Shown one piece after another: positions 7,761 to 15,493 of a stretch of DNA of 64,000 bases (position 1 is its first letter; every line of letters begins with the position of its first letter). The position numbers and the translations under genes are program-made. This stretch comes from GWE2-51-13 sp942492825 (GTDB lineage: Bacteria > Bacillota_I > Bacilli_A > Erysipelotrichales > Erysipelotrichaceae). The stretch lies in assembly GCA_942492825.1 (NCBI GenBank), contig OW818635.1, positions 1,860,001-1,924,000 on the forward strand. The letters run 5' to 3'. The notes under the pieces are model-generated. The model searched no databases. It had not been told where the DNA came from and was given only the letters and a program-made list of their open reading frames with translations.

Positions 7761-9268
7761 TGAAGTTGGAGATGACCAAAATCAACAAGTCGTTCGGTCC
7801 GGTCCAGGTTCTATACGATGTCGACTTCCACGTCGACACCAATGAAATCCACGCTTTGATCGGAGAAAACGGCGCCGGGAAATCGACCTTGATGAAAATC
7901 ATGACCGGAATCTACACGCATGACTCCGGTGAGATCTACATCGACGGGAAACTTGTCCAAATCAAAAACATCCAGGATAGCGAAGCGATGAAGATCGCCA
8001 TCGTTAACCAGGAACTCAATGTTTTCAACGAGATGACCGTGTTGGAGAACTTGTTTGTGGGCAAGGAAATCACCCGCGGCGGGATTGTTGATGAGAAAGA
8101 AGAAAGACGGATCGCCGATGGGATCTTCCAACGGTTAGGGATCCAGTTGGATTACGCGACCAAAGTCAAAGAACTTTCCGTCGGGATGCAGCAGATGCTT
8201 GAGATCGGGAAATCCCTGGTCAACGATGCGGAGCTCATCATCATGGACGAACCGACCTCGGCCTTGACCGAGAAGGAAATCGATGCGTTGTTCGCTGTAA
8301 TCAGACGACTTAAACAAGACGGAAAATCAATCGTATATATCTCACACCGCATGAAGGAAATCTTCGAGCTCTGTGATTCGATCACGATCTTACGGGATGG
8401 TAAACTGGTTCGTCGCGAAATGATTCCGGACATCACTTTTGACGATGTGGTCAAAAGCATGGTCGGTTATGAATTGGGCGGATTGTTTCCGCCGCGTCCG
8501 AACGTTACTCTCGGAAACAAAATCCTCGAAGTCAAGAATCTCTCACGTCATAAGAAATTTCAAGATGTCAGCTTCGAACTTCATGAAGGTGAAATCATCG
8601 GCTTTGCGGGCTTGATGGGTGCCGGACGGACGGAAATCATGAACGTGCTCTTCGGAGTCGATTCCCATGATGCGGGCGAAATCTTCGTGCATGGCGTAAA
8701 AGCAAATTTAAACTCGGTCGTTCAAGCGAAAGAACTTGGAATCGGGTATGTTACCGAAAACCGCAAAGAAGAAGGACTGTTTCTGGACTTTGCGATCAAC
8801 GAGAACATTCTCTTCAATAACTTAAAACGGTTAAGCAGTAAGTTTGTGGTGAGTGATAAGAAGACGAAAAAGACAACCGACGAATATACGACACGCGTCA
8901 ACTTGAAGTGTCGTGACATCTACCAACATGCTTCCGAACTCAGCGGCGGTAACCAACAGAAAGTTGTCTTATCGAAATGGTTGGCCAACAATCCTTCCAT
9001 CCTTATCTTGGATGAACCGACCCGCGGGATCGACGTTAACGCGAAAAAGCAAATTTACGAAATGATCTTCGAACTGAAGAAAGCGAATATCGGAATCATC
9101 GTGGTTTCTTCCGAATTGGTCGAACTGCTTGGAATCGCCGATAAAATCTACGTCATGCGCGAAGGAAAGCTGATGGCGGACTTGGTGAATGATGGATTGA
9201 CCGACGAGATGGTGATGAAATACATGATGGGAGGAACGGATACGTACCATGGAACTGCGCGAGAATAA
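7760..9268 (+). CDS. rbsA: Sugar ABC transporter ATP-binding protein (ribose/allose type)
   Basis: This is a double-domain ATPase of 502 residues that energises sugar import. The start is ATG at 7760, overlapping the rbsD stop and preceded by GGAGGA at 7745-7750. The first cassette has Walker A GENGAGKST, signature LSVGMQQ and Walker B LIIMDEPTSAL. The second has the degenerate P-loop region GLMGAGRTE, signature LSGGNQQK and Walker B ILILDEPTRGID. This pattern is typical of the RbsA/MglA/AlsA family. The protein works with the permease and lipoprotein encoded next. Whether it prefers ribose or allose cannot be read from the sequence, and alsA would be an equally fair name. Confidence 0.9.
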   Translation: MKLEMTKINKSFGPVQVLYDVDFHVDTNEIHALIGENGAGKSTLMKIMTGIYTHDSGEIYIDGKLVQIKNIQDSEAMKIAIVNQELNVFNEMTVLENLFVGKEITRGGIVDEKEERRIADGIFQRLGIQLDYATKVKELSVGMQQMLEIGKSLVNDAELIIMDEPTSALTEKEIDALFAVIRRLKQDGKSIVYISHRMKEIFELCDSITILRDGKLVRREMIPDITFDDVVKSMVGYELGGLFPPRPNVTLGNKILEVKNLSRHKKFQDVSFELHEGEIIGFAGLMGAGRTEIMNVLFGVDSHDAGEIFVHGVKANLNSVVQAKELGIGYVTENRKEEGLFLDFAINENILFNNLKRLSSKFVVSDKKTKKTTDEYTTRVNLKCRDIYQHASELSGGNQQKVVLSKWLANNPSILILDEPTRGIDVNAKKQIYEMIFELKKANIGIIVVSSELVELLGIADKIYVMREGKLMADLVNDGLTDEMVMKYMMGGTDTYHGTARE

Positions 9269-10211
9269 ATTGATGGTTAATGTTAAACGGTTTTTTATGA
9301 AGAATGTGGCAAAGAATATTCCGCTTCTAGGATTAGTGCTCTTGATGGTCATCTTAAGTTTCAATTCAAGTCAATTTCTAACTTCATATAACTTATTAAG
9401 CATCATCCGCCAAGCGTCGATCAACGGATTGATCGCATTCGGGATGATGACGGTTATCCTATCCTCGGGGATCGACCTCTCGGTTGGTTCGACCTTGGCA
9501 TTTACCAGTTTGATCATGGCTAAAATGATCCATGCGGGATTCAGTTCTCCGATCGCGATCGGCATTGCGATCCTGCTTGGCGCGATGGTCGGTGTCATCA
9601 ACGGCTTGCTTATATCCAAAGGGAAGTTACAGCCGATGATCGCCACCCTGAGCACCATGATGGTTTTCCGTGGCGTAACGTTGTATGTTTCTAACGGTGT
9701 TCCGGAATCGAAGTTGGGTGAAGGGTTGATCGGTTGGTTAGGCCGCGGCAGTGTCGCCGGCGTTCCAGTCCCGGTCTATATCTTGGTTATCGTATTTGCG
9801 ATCTTCTTCTTTATGTTGAATCGTACGGTCTTCGGTAAGCGTGTTTATGCCATCGGCGGAAACGTCAAGGCGGCGCGTTTGAGCGGGATCCATGTCGAAC
9901 GTAACCAAATCTATGTCTATATGATCTCCGGAATTTTGGCCACGTTGGCGGGTATCATCCTGACCTCACGCATCGACTCCGCCGTTCCGACGGCCGGGGC
10001 ATCCTATGAAATGAACGCGATCGCGGCCTGTGTCATCGGCGGTGCCAGTTTGACCGGCGGACGCGGGAAAGTCACCGGAACCTTGATCGGGATCATGATC
10101 ATCGCGGTCTTGATGAACGGGTTGAACATGATGGGCACTTCCGCCTATCTGCAACAGATCATCACGGGCTTGATCATCATCGCGGCCGTTATCTTCGACC
10201 GCAAGAAGTAA
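9249..10211 (+). CDS. rbsC: Sugar ABC transporter permease (ribose/allose type)
   Basis: This integral membrane protein of 320 residues belongs to the BPD_transp_2 family and forms the sugar channel. About eight to ten hydrophobic segments are visible, starting with IPLLGLVLLMVILSF. The family motifs GIDLSVGS (about residue 74) and IAACVIGGASLTGGRGKVTG (near residue 255) are intact. The ATG at 9249 lies 20 bases inside the ATPase gene, so translation is coupled. Confidence 0.92.
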   Translation: MELRENKLMVNVKRFFMKNVAKNIPLLGLVLLMVILSFNSSQFLTSYNLLSIIRQASINGLIAFGMMTVILSSGIDLSVGSTLAFTSLIMAKMIHAGFSSPIAIGIAILLGAMVGVINGLLISKGKLQPMIATLSTMMVFRGVTLYVSNGVPESKLGEGLIGWLGRGSVAGVPVPVYILVIVFAIFFFMLNRTVFGKRVYAIGGNVKAARLSGIHVERNQIYVYMISGILATLAGIILTSRIDSAVPTAGASYEMNAIAACVIGGASLTGGRGKVTGTLIGIMIIAVLMNGLNMMGTSAYLQQIITGLIIIAAVIFDRKK

Positions 10212-10219
10212 TTACATCG

Positions 10220-10247
10220 GTATTAAATCAGCAATGATTTGCAATAC
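10220..10247 (+). promoter_or_regulatory. Intercistronic hairpin before the solute-binding gene
   Basis: GTATT-AAATCA, a GCAA loop, then TGATTT-(GC bulge)-AATAC form an 11-bp stem. Hairpins at this place often protect the abundant binding-protein mRNA from decay. There is no T-run, so it is not a terminator. Confidence 0.5.
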
Positions 10248-10285
10248 AAAGGTGGCGACCCGAATAATACGCAGGAGGAAATGAG

Positions 10286-11185
10286 ATGTTGAAGAAGATT
10301 CTAGTCTTATTGTTGTCCTTAGTCGTCGTAGTAGGTTTAACCGCATGTAAGGCGGAAGACAAGCAATCGTACAAAATCGGTTTCGCGGCTTCGACCTTCA
10401 CCAACCCGTTCTTCAATGACATTGAAGATGGAATCAAAGAAGTTTTAGATGGTTCGGACTACACTTTAGTCTCGCTTGGCGCCGACAATGACGCTGCCAA
10501 ACAAGCTTCCCAAATCGAAGACCTGATCGCCCAAGGCGTCGACCTCATTCTGTTGAACCCGGTCGATAGCACCACCGTCGGTACCAGTATCGTCAAAGCC
10601 AACGAAGCCGGAATCCCGGTTATCACCGTTGACCGTAGCGCCGCTTCCGGCGAAGTCATCTCCCACGTCGCTTCCGACAACGTCGCCGGCGGAAAGATGG
10701 CTGGCGAATATTTGAAAGATTTGTTCGGAGCCGACTATAAAGTTCTTGAACTCTTAGGCCAAGCCGGAGCGTCCGCCGCTACCGACCGTTCCAAAGGTTT
10801 CCAAGAAATCTTCGGAGCCGCCAACATCAACCAGTCGATCACTGCCAACTGGAGCCGCGCTGAAGGACAATCCGTCACCGAAGCGTTCTTAACGGCTCAA
10901 GGCAACCCGGCCAAAGTCTTGGTCTTCGCCGCGAACGATGAAATGGCTCTTGGAGCCGTCGAAGCGCTGAAAGCCAGCACCTCCGTCACCGAATACCATG
11001 TCGTCGGATTCGATGCTATCGAAGACGCCGTCAACGCTGTTAACTCCGGCGAAATGGACGCGACTGTCGCCCAACAACCGGTCAAGATCGGTTCCGTCGC
11101 GGCGCAACTCGCCCTCGACTTCCTCAGCGGAAAAACCGTTGCGGAAGCTTCCCCGGTCGAACTCGCTTTAGTTACCAAGAAGTAA
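10286..11185 (+). CDS. rbsB: Sugar-binding lipoprotein of the ABC transporter (ribose/allose type)
   Basis: This extracellular substrate-binding protein of 299 residues delivers the sugar to the permease. It has a lipoprotein signal peptide with the lipobox LTAC (Cys about residue 20) and then a periplasmic-binding-protein type 1 fold (YKIGFAASTFTNPFFNDIEDGI, IPVITVDRSA, ELLGQAGASAATDR, VVGFDAIEDAV). The ribosome binding site AGGAGG (10273-10278) is strong. The gap to the permease gene (74 bases) holds a stable hairpin, which together with the strong site suggests higher expression than the membrane parts. Confidence 0.9.
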   Translation: MLKKILVLLLSLVVVVGLTACKAEDKQSYKIGFAASTFTNPFFNDIEDGIKEVLDGSDYTLVSLGADNDAAKQASQIEDLIAQGVDLILLNPVDSTTVGTSIVKANEAGIPVITVDRSAASGEVISHVASDNVAGGKMAGEYLKDLFGADYKVLELLGQAGASAATDRSKGFQEIFGAANINQSITANWSRAEGQSVTEAFLTAQGNPAKVLVFAANDEMALGAVEALKASTSVTEYHVVGFDAIEDAVNAVNSGEMDATVAQQPVKIGSVAAQLALDFLSGKTVAEASPVELALVTKK

Positions 11186-11243
11186 ATTTTAGCAGGTACA
11201 AATCCCATCCATGATCCGATAGAGAGAAAAAAGAGGTGTTCCC

Positions 11244-12800
11244 ATGTATCAATTCAGTACTTCAATGATGTGCGCAGATCCGTTTGAACTTAAACAGACG
11301 ATCGCCATTATCGATCATCACACCGATTATTATCATATCGACATCATGGATGGGCACTTTGTGCCCAATCTTACCTTATCGATTGATTTCGTTCGTTCAT
11401 TGAAAAAACATGCGACCAAACCGATCGATGTTCATCTAATGGTGACCGATCCCGAATCGTATGTGGATGAATTGATCGAAATCGGCGTACATTGTATCAG
11501 TTTCCACTTAAGCACGATCGAACGTTATGCGTTCCGCATCGTCAATAAAGTCAAAGATGCGGGAATCAAGGTCGGTTTTGCGATCAGTCCCAGCACACGG
11601 ATCGAAGACCACGAAATCCTGCTTCCGAAAATTGACAAGATCACGTTGATGACGGTCGAACCCGGTTTCGCCGGTCAGAAGATGATTACGGAAGTCTTGC
11701 CTAAAATCAAACAAGTCAGTGCTCTTAAGAAAGAATTCAATTATTCTTATTCGATCGAAATCGACGGTTCAAACAATTTCAAAACCTTCGATACCTATAA
11801 AGAATGCGGAGCCGAGATTTTCATCTTGGGTACCGGATTGTTTAACTATTCCGATCTGAGTCAAGGATATCGTGAAATCAAAGATTTCGTCCTCAAAACC
11901 GAAACTCAAAAAGAATATGTAGTCGGTATGGATATCGGCGGGACATTCACCCGTTTTGGACTTGTGGACAAAGAAGGGAATATTTTCGAAGTCAAGAAAA
12001 TCCCGACGAATGAACTTGTGGACGATCTCAATACGGCCGTAAAGAACTATGTTTTATCCGTTAAAGAGGCTTATTCATTGGTCGCCATCGCCATGGGATT
12101 CCCGGGCATCGTCGATCCAATAACTTTGGAAGTTATATCCGTACCCAACCAACGTAAATTGGAAGGTAAGGATTATTTGAATCGTTTGTCTCAGGAATTG
12201 AACTTACCGATCTATGTTCAAAAAGATACCAGTTTCTTATTTACCCATGACATCCATAGTCTGCATCTTGAGAATGTTCCTTCCGTTTTGGGATTCTATC
12301 TCGGTACCGGATTCGGGAATGCGATCCAGATCGATCACCGTATCATTGCGGGCGATTATGGTTCGGCCGGGGAGATCGGACATATTCCGATGCATCAAGC
12401 ACACGATGTTTGCGGTTGCGGAAGCGTCGGCTGTGTCGAAACCTTGACCTCGGGTGTAAAATTAAAACGGATCCACGAACAACATTTCGCGGATACGCCC
12501 TTCGAACAATTGTTTACCCTTCACGCTGAAAACCCACTCATAAAAGAGTTCATCCATAACTTCGCGATGGCCATCGCCATCGAAATCAACTTATTGGACG
12601 TCACCCAAATCATCGTCGGAGGCGGCGTCGTCAATATGGTCGATTTTCCGCGTCATTCCCTCGAACAAGAAATCAAAGGGTTCTTACGCAACGATGTCGC
12701 CCGTGCTACCTTCAACGTATCCTATGCGACATCAGCCGTCGAGAACGGCATTATCGGGGCGGGCATCTACGCTTTCAATAAACTAGGAGGAAATTCATGA
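11244..12800 (+). CDS. Fused D-allulose-6-phosphate 3-epimerase / D-allose kinase
   Basis: This is one 518-residue protein with two enzymes. Residues 1-222 are an AlsE-type ribulose-phosphate-3-epimerase-family barrel: SMMCADPFELKQ, YYHIDIMDGHFVPNLTLS, DVHLMV, TVEPGFAGQKM and EIDGSNN carry the metal-binding His/Asp residues. The wording matches E. coli AlsE more closely than Rpe as I recall both. Residues 226-518 are a ROK kinase: GMDIGGTFTRF (ATP loop, Asp at 230), AMGFPGIV, GTGFGNA, GEIGHIPM, and the zinc motif CGCGSVGCVE, as in AlsK. In E. coli alsE and alsK are separate neighbouring genes. Together with rpiB the fusion would complete the route allose to allose-6-P to allulose-6-P to fructose-6-P. 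The join is a continuous open frame with no stop. Confidence 0.88.
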   Translation: MYQFSTSMMCADPFELKQTIAIIDHHTDYYHIDIMDGHFVPNLTLSIDFVRSLKKHATKPIDVHLMVTDPESYVDELIEIGVHCISFHLSTIERYAFRIVNKVKDAGIKVGFAISPSTRIEDHEILLPKIDKITLMTVEPGFAGQKMITEVLPKIKQVSALKKEFNYSYSIEIDGSNNFKTFDTYKECGAEIFILGTGLFNYSDLSQGYREIKDFVLKTETQKEYVVGMDIGGTFTRFGLVDKEGNIFEVKKIPTNELVDDLNTAVKNYVLSVKEAYSLVAIAMGFPGIVDPITLEVISVPNQRKLEGKDYLNRLSQELNLPIYVQKDTSFLFTHDIHSLHLENVPSVLGFYLGTGFGNAIQIDHRIIAGDYGSAGEIGHIPMHQAHDVCGCGSVGCVETLTSGVKLKRIHEQHFADTPFEQLFTLHAENPLIKEFIHNFAMAIAIEINLLDVTQIIVGGGVVNMVDFPRHSLEQEIKGFLRNDVARATFNVSYATSAVENGIIGAGIYAFNKLGGNS

Positions 12801-13240
12801 AAATCGCGATCGGAAATGATCACGTCGGACTTGAACTCAAGGCGACGGTGATCGAAGAATTAACCAAACGGCACATCGAAATCATCGATTGCGGTGCGGA
12901 AACCAACCAACGGACCGATTATCCCATCTATGGGGAAAAGGTCGCCAAGTTAGTCGCAAGCGGCGAAGCGGACCGCGGGATCGTCTTGTGCGGAACCGGC
13001 ATCGGGATTTCGATCGCCGCCAACAAAGTCGATGGGATTCGTGCGGCTTGCTGTTCGGAACCCTATTCCGCCAAACTCTCACGCCAACACAACGATTCCA
13101 ATATCTTAGCTTTAGGTTCACGCGTCGTCGGACGAGAACTCGCCCGCATGATCGTCAATGAATGGTTGGATGCGGAGTTTGAAGGCGGACGTCACCAACA
13201 CCGGATCGACTTGATTCGGGAAATCGAAAAACATAAGTAA
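12797..13240 (+). CDS. rpiB: Ribose/allose-6-phosphate isomerase RpiB
   Basis: This sugar-phosphate isomerase of 147 residues belongs to the LacAB/RpiB family. It interconverts ribose-5-P and ribulose-5-P, and E. coli RpiB also isomerises allose-6-P. Visible landmarks are GNDHVGLELK, the catalytic Cys in VLCGTGIGISIAANK, CSEPYSAKLSRQHND and EGGRHQHR. The wording is very close to E. coli RpiB as I remember it. The ATG overlaps the stop of the fusion gene (ATGA). It is the last gene of the operon and is followed by a terminator. Confidence 0.93.
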   Translation: MKIAIGNDHVGLELKATVIEELTKRHIEIIDCGAETNQRTDYPIYGEKVAKLVASGEADRGIVLCGTGIGISIAANKVDGIRAACCSEPYSAKLSRQHNDSNILALGSRVVGRELARMIVNEWLDAEFEGGRHQHRIDLIREIEKHK

Positions 13241-13267
13241 ACAGGCGCGAAAAGCGCCTGTTTGTTT
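13241..13267 (+). terminator. Terminator of the sugar operon
   Basis: ACAGGCGC-GAAA-(A)GCGCCTGT forms a strong stem followed by TTGTTT. It lies between two converging genes and overlaps the end of the ferritin gene, so it may serve both directions. Confidence 0.85.
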
Positions 13268-13730
13268 AAAGTTTGGTCGTTAGAAAGAGCGGTAAGGTCA
13301 TATGATTGATTTGATCCTGCAACTCTTCGATCGCATCGATGTGACGGTCTTCGTCGTTGAGGATCGATTCCAAGACTTCCCGTGTGGCGAAGTCTTTTGC
13401 TTCTCCCGCCACAACGATGGCTTCGTTGTAGGCTTTGATCGCAATTTCTTCCGCCTTATGATCCGAATCCAGTTGCTTCGCCGGATCAGAGCCGATCTTC
13501 ACCGGTCCGAGTTTCGTCACGATCGGAATTCCTTCCAAAAACAAAATCCGGGCAATCAATTTCTCAGCGTGCTTCATTTCGTCAATCGCACGTTTCTCAA
13601 AATGGTCATGAAGCTTTTCATAGCCCCAGTTGGCGTTCATCTCGGAATGGACGATGTATTGGTTGATCGATGTCAATTCGTCAGCCAATAATCCGTTCAA
13701 TGCATGAATCAGATCTTCGTTACCTTTCAT
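13266..13730 (-). CDS. bfr: Bacterioferritin
   Basis: This iron-storage protein of 154 residues has a four-helix ferritin fold. The ferroxidase residues are visible in order: DELTSINQYIVH (Glu near 18), DEMKHAE (Glu near 51 and His near 54), AEEIAIKAYNEAI (Glu near 94) and NDEDRH (Glu near 127 and His near 130). The length and the Met in the first third fit bacterioferritin rather than Dps. The start is supported by AAGGAGG just upstream on the minus strand. It is a single gene converging on rpiB. Confidence 0.88.
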   Translation of the reverse strand: MKGNEDLIHALNGLLADELTSINQYIVHSEMNANWGYEKLHDHFEKRAIDEMKHAEKLIARILFLEGIPIVTKLGPVKIGSDPAKQLDSDHKAEEIAIKAYNEAIVVAGEAKDFATREVLESILNDEDRHIDAIEELQDQINHMTLPLFLTTKL

Positions 13731-14061
13731 GAGTGAATCCTCCTTGATTCCTAAGTTCAGTTTATCACAAACCCATGATGATTTTGTGTATGATTTTGTG
13801 TATGATTTTGGACTTCGATTTTGAGTTAAAGATTAGATCGCTTGTTTGGTATGTCTTAGAACAATATTTGCGAAACTCATCGATTGAAACAATGGATGCA
13901 TCGGCTCGACTTCTAAATCACTTTCGTTCAGATTGTCACGTAAAAGTCTTTATGCAACATGAAAACACACGCATAAGCGTAAACTCACATAAGTTTAACT
14001 GGAAATCTAAGCTTTTTTGGCCCATAATAAGAATTGGATTTTATCACGTAGGAGACACCCC
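13731..14061. other. Intergenic region with a short tandem repeat
   Basis: The only structure I see is a 12-base unit (TGATTTTGTGTA) repeated about 2.7 times at 13779-13810, near the likely promoter of the ferritin gene. Short open frames here have no ribosome binding site. CATAAT at 14023-14028 may be a weak -10 box for the next gene. Confidence 0.5.
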
Positions 14062-15057
14062 ATGACCTCGACTTCATACCGCAACGCTATGCTTCCAAAC
14101 CCGAACGAAACACCGATTCGTCGGCTTCAGATCAGCACGACCTTGATCTCTTGCTTGGCGTTGCTTTTGTTTTATTTTGAGAAAGATTTCGTATCTTTCG
14201 GAATCGCGATCGCACTGATCTTCGGATCGGTTTTTTCCGCATTTTTCGGCCGTAAAAACCGTTCCCTCGTGAACAGTCTGCTCTTCTTGATTTGCGCAAG
14301 CAGCGTAAACTTATTGGCGATCTTCAAGCTGGGTATGACGACTGGGTTTGTCTTTGCGATCTTCGCACTTGTCGCTCTGATCGTTTGTGATACCGATCTT
14401 GGCAAAATAAGATATTTCGCGGTCGCTTTGGAAATCATTGCGGCATTAGCGGTGTTGTATTTCGCCAAAGTACCGACATCGTTTCTAAATATCGCGGTCG
14501 CTCCGGCGATCAACGCGATGAATCTGGCCTTTGGAATCTACGGCGTCGCGTACCCCGTGCATTATTTGAACCGTCAAGCGGAACTCGCGCAAAGCGAAGT
14601 GACGAAACTCTTGATCCGCGAAGAGCAATTGACCCGTAAGATCGGCGGGGATGCGATCATGATGATCGATGTGGATCGCTTTGAAACGATTTACGATACC
14701 TTCGGTCCGGTCTGCATGAGTTCATTGTTGGATCAGGTCGAGAACTTGATTCGCCAAAGCGGTCGCAAAAGCGACAACGTCTTCCGCTATGGAAGGGAAG
14801 AATTCATTTTCGAGCTTTCGGTTAATCGCTACCAGAATCTAGTCGACATCACGGAGCGCTTACGCAAATCGATCGAGAATCGGGAGTTTGTCTGCGGGAA
14901 TCAGAAGATCAACATCACCGTCAGTATCGGTGCGGCATACAAGCCTGCCGACAGCCATATCAGTCATGAAACGACATTGGAGATCGCCGAAGGTTTGCTT
15001 GAACAGGCAAAATCCGAAGGGCGTAACCGGGTTGTCTTAAAGCAACTCACTTACTAA
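14062..15057 (+). CDS. Membrane GGDEF-domain protein with degenerate signature
   Basis: The protein has 331 residues. I chose ATG at 14062 because TAGGAG (14049-14054) fits it. The first ~170 residues hold about five hydrophobic segments (TTLISCLALLLFYF onward). A GGDEF-like domain follows (IMMIDVDRFETIYDTFG, VSIGAAY, AKSEGRNRVV). The active-site loop reads YGREEF (residues 243-248), so the second Gly of GG[DE]EF is Arg. In studied diguanylate cyclases this Gly is needed for substrate binding, so catalysis is doubtful and the domain may be a binding or regulatory module. Confidence 0.8.
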   Translation: MTSTSYRNAMLPNPNETPIRRLQISTTLISCLALLLFYFEKDFVSFGIAIALIFGSVFSAFFGRKNRSLVNSLLFLICASSVNLLAIFKLGMTTGFVFAIFALVALIVCDTDLGKIRYFAVALEIIAALAVLYFAKVPTSFLNIAVAPAINAMNLAFGIYGVAYPVHYLNRQAELAQSEVTKLLIREEQLTRKIGGDAIMMIDVDRFETIYDTFGPVCMSSLLDQVENLIRQSGRKSDNVFRYGREEFIFELSVNRYQNLVDITERLRKSIENREFVCGNQKINITVSIGAAYKPADSHISHETTLEIAEGLLEQAKSEGRNRVVLKQLTY

Positions 15058-15068
15058 AAAGGAGAACT

Positions 15069-15389
15069 ATGAAAATCTCGCTTGAAGCGAAAGATATTTT
15101 ATTGGATATGATGAAAAACAACGACTTGGATTGTTTGTGGGTGTTGTTGGAGGAGTCGTGTCAAGGATTGGGACTCAACTTTACCTTGGCGAAGAAAAAA
15201 GAGGGTGACGAAATCGTCACCGTCGATGGCATCGACGTATTGATGGATCAGACCACCGGAAATCGATCCGAACACGTCACGCTGTTTGCGCAGGACGGGA
15301 AACTTTACGTCGAAGATCCCGAAGCGGGATCCTGCAGCGATTGCGATTCCGGATGCGGTTCAAGCTGCGGATCGGGATGTCACGCATAA
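15069..15389 (+). CDS. HesB-like protein with cysteine-rich tail
   Basis: This small soluble protein of 106 residues lies 11 bases behind the GGDEF gene with ribosome binding site AAGGAG. The body (EAKDILLDMM, LGLNFTLAKKK, DGIDVLMD) resembles HesB/IscA-type iron-sulfur proteins. The C-terminus SCSDCDSGCGSSCGSGC contains six Cys in about 20 residues and looks like a metal or cluster binding tail. A role in iron-sulfur or metal handling is inferred. The adjacent ferritin gene is consistent but is on the other strand. Confidence 0.6.
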   Translation: MKISLEAKDILLDMMKNNDLDCLWVLLEESCQGLGLNFTLAKKKEGDEIVTVDGIDVLMDQTTGNRSEHVTLFAQDGKLYVEDPEAGSCSDCDSGCGSSCGSGCHA

Positions 15390-15397
15390 TCAAACGT

Positions 15398-15418
15398 AAA
15401 AACCCTTGCGGGTTTTTT
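15398..15418 (+). terminator. Intrinsic terminator after the HesB-like gene
   Basis: AAACCC-TTGC-GGGTTT followed by a T-run, directly after the stop codon. Confidence 0.85.
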
Positions 15419-15450
15419 CCTTTTGCATGACTTCCGTACAAAAATGATAC

Positions 15451-15478
15451 TTGAGACAACGATAGAATTTGATATGAT
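15451..15478 (+). promoter_or_regulatory. Promoter of the PRD regulator gene
   Basis: TTGAGA (15451-15456) and TATGAT (15473-15478) with 16 bases between. Confidence 0.65.
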
Positions 15479-15493
15479 AAACACGAGGTACCT

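Noticed and set aside
13779..13810. Tandem 12-base repeat as a CRISPR array or iteron origin
   Set aside because: Only about 2.7 copies without spacers and no cas or replication genes nearby. It is a simple slippage repeat.
13775..14065. Open frame of 96 codons across the tandem repeat
   Set aside because: It begins inside a 12-base tandem repeat, has no ribosome binding site and overlaps the start region of the GGDEF gene.
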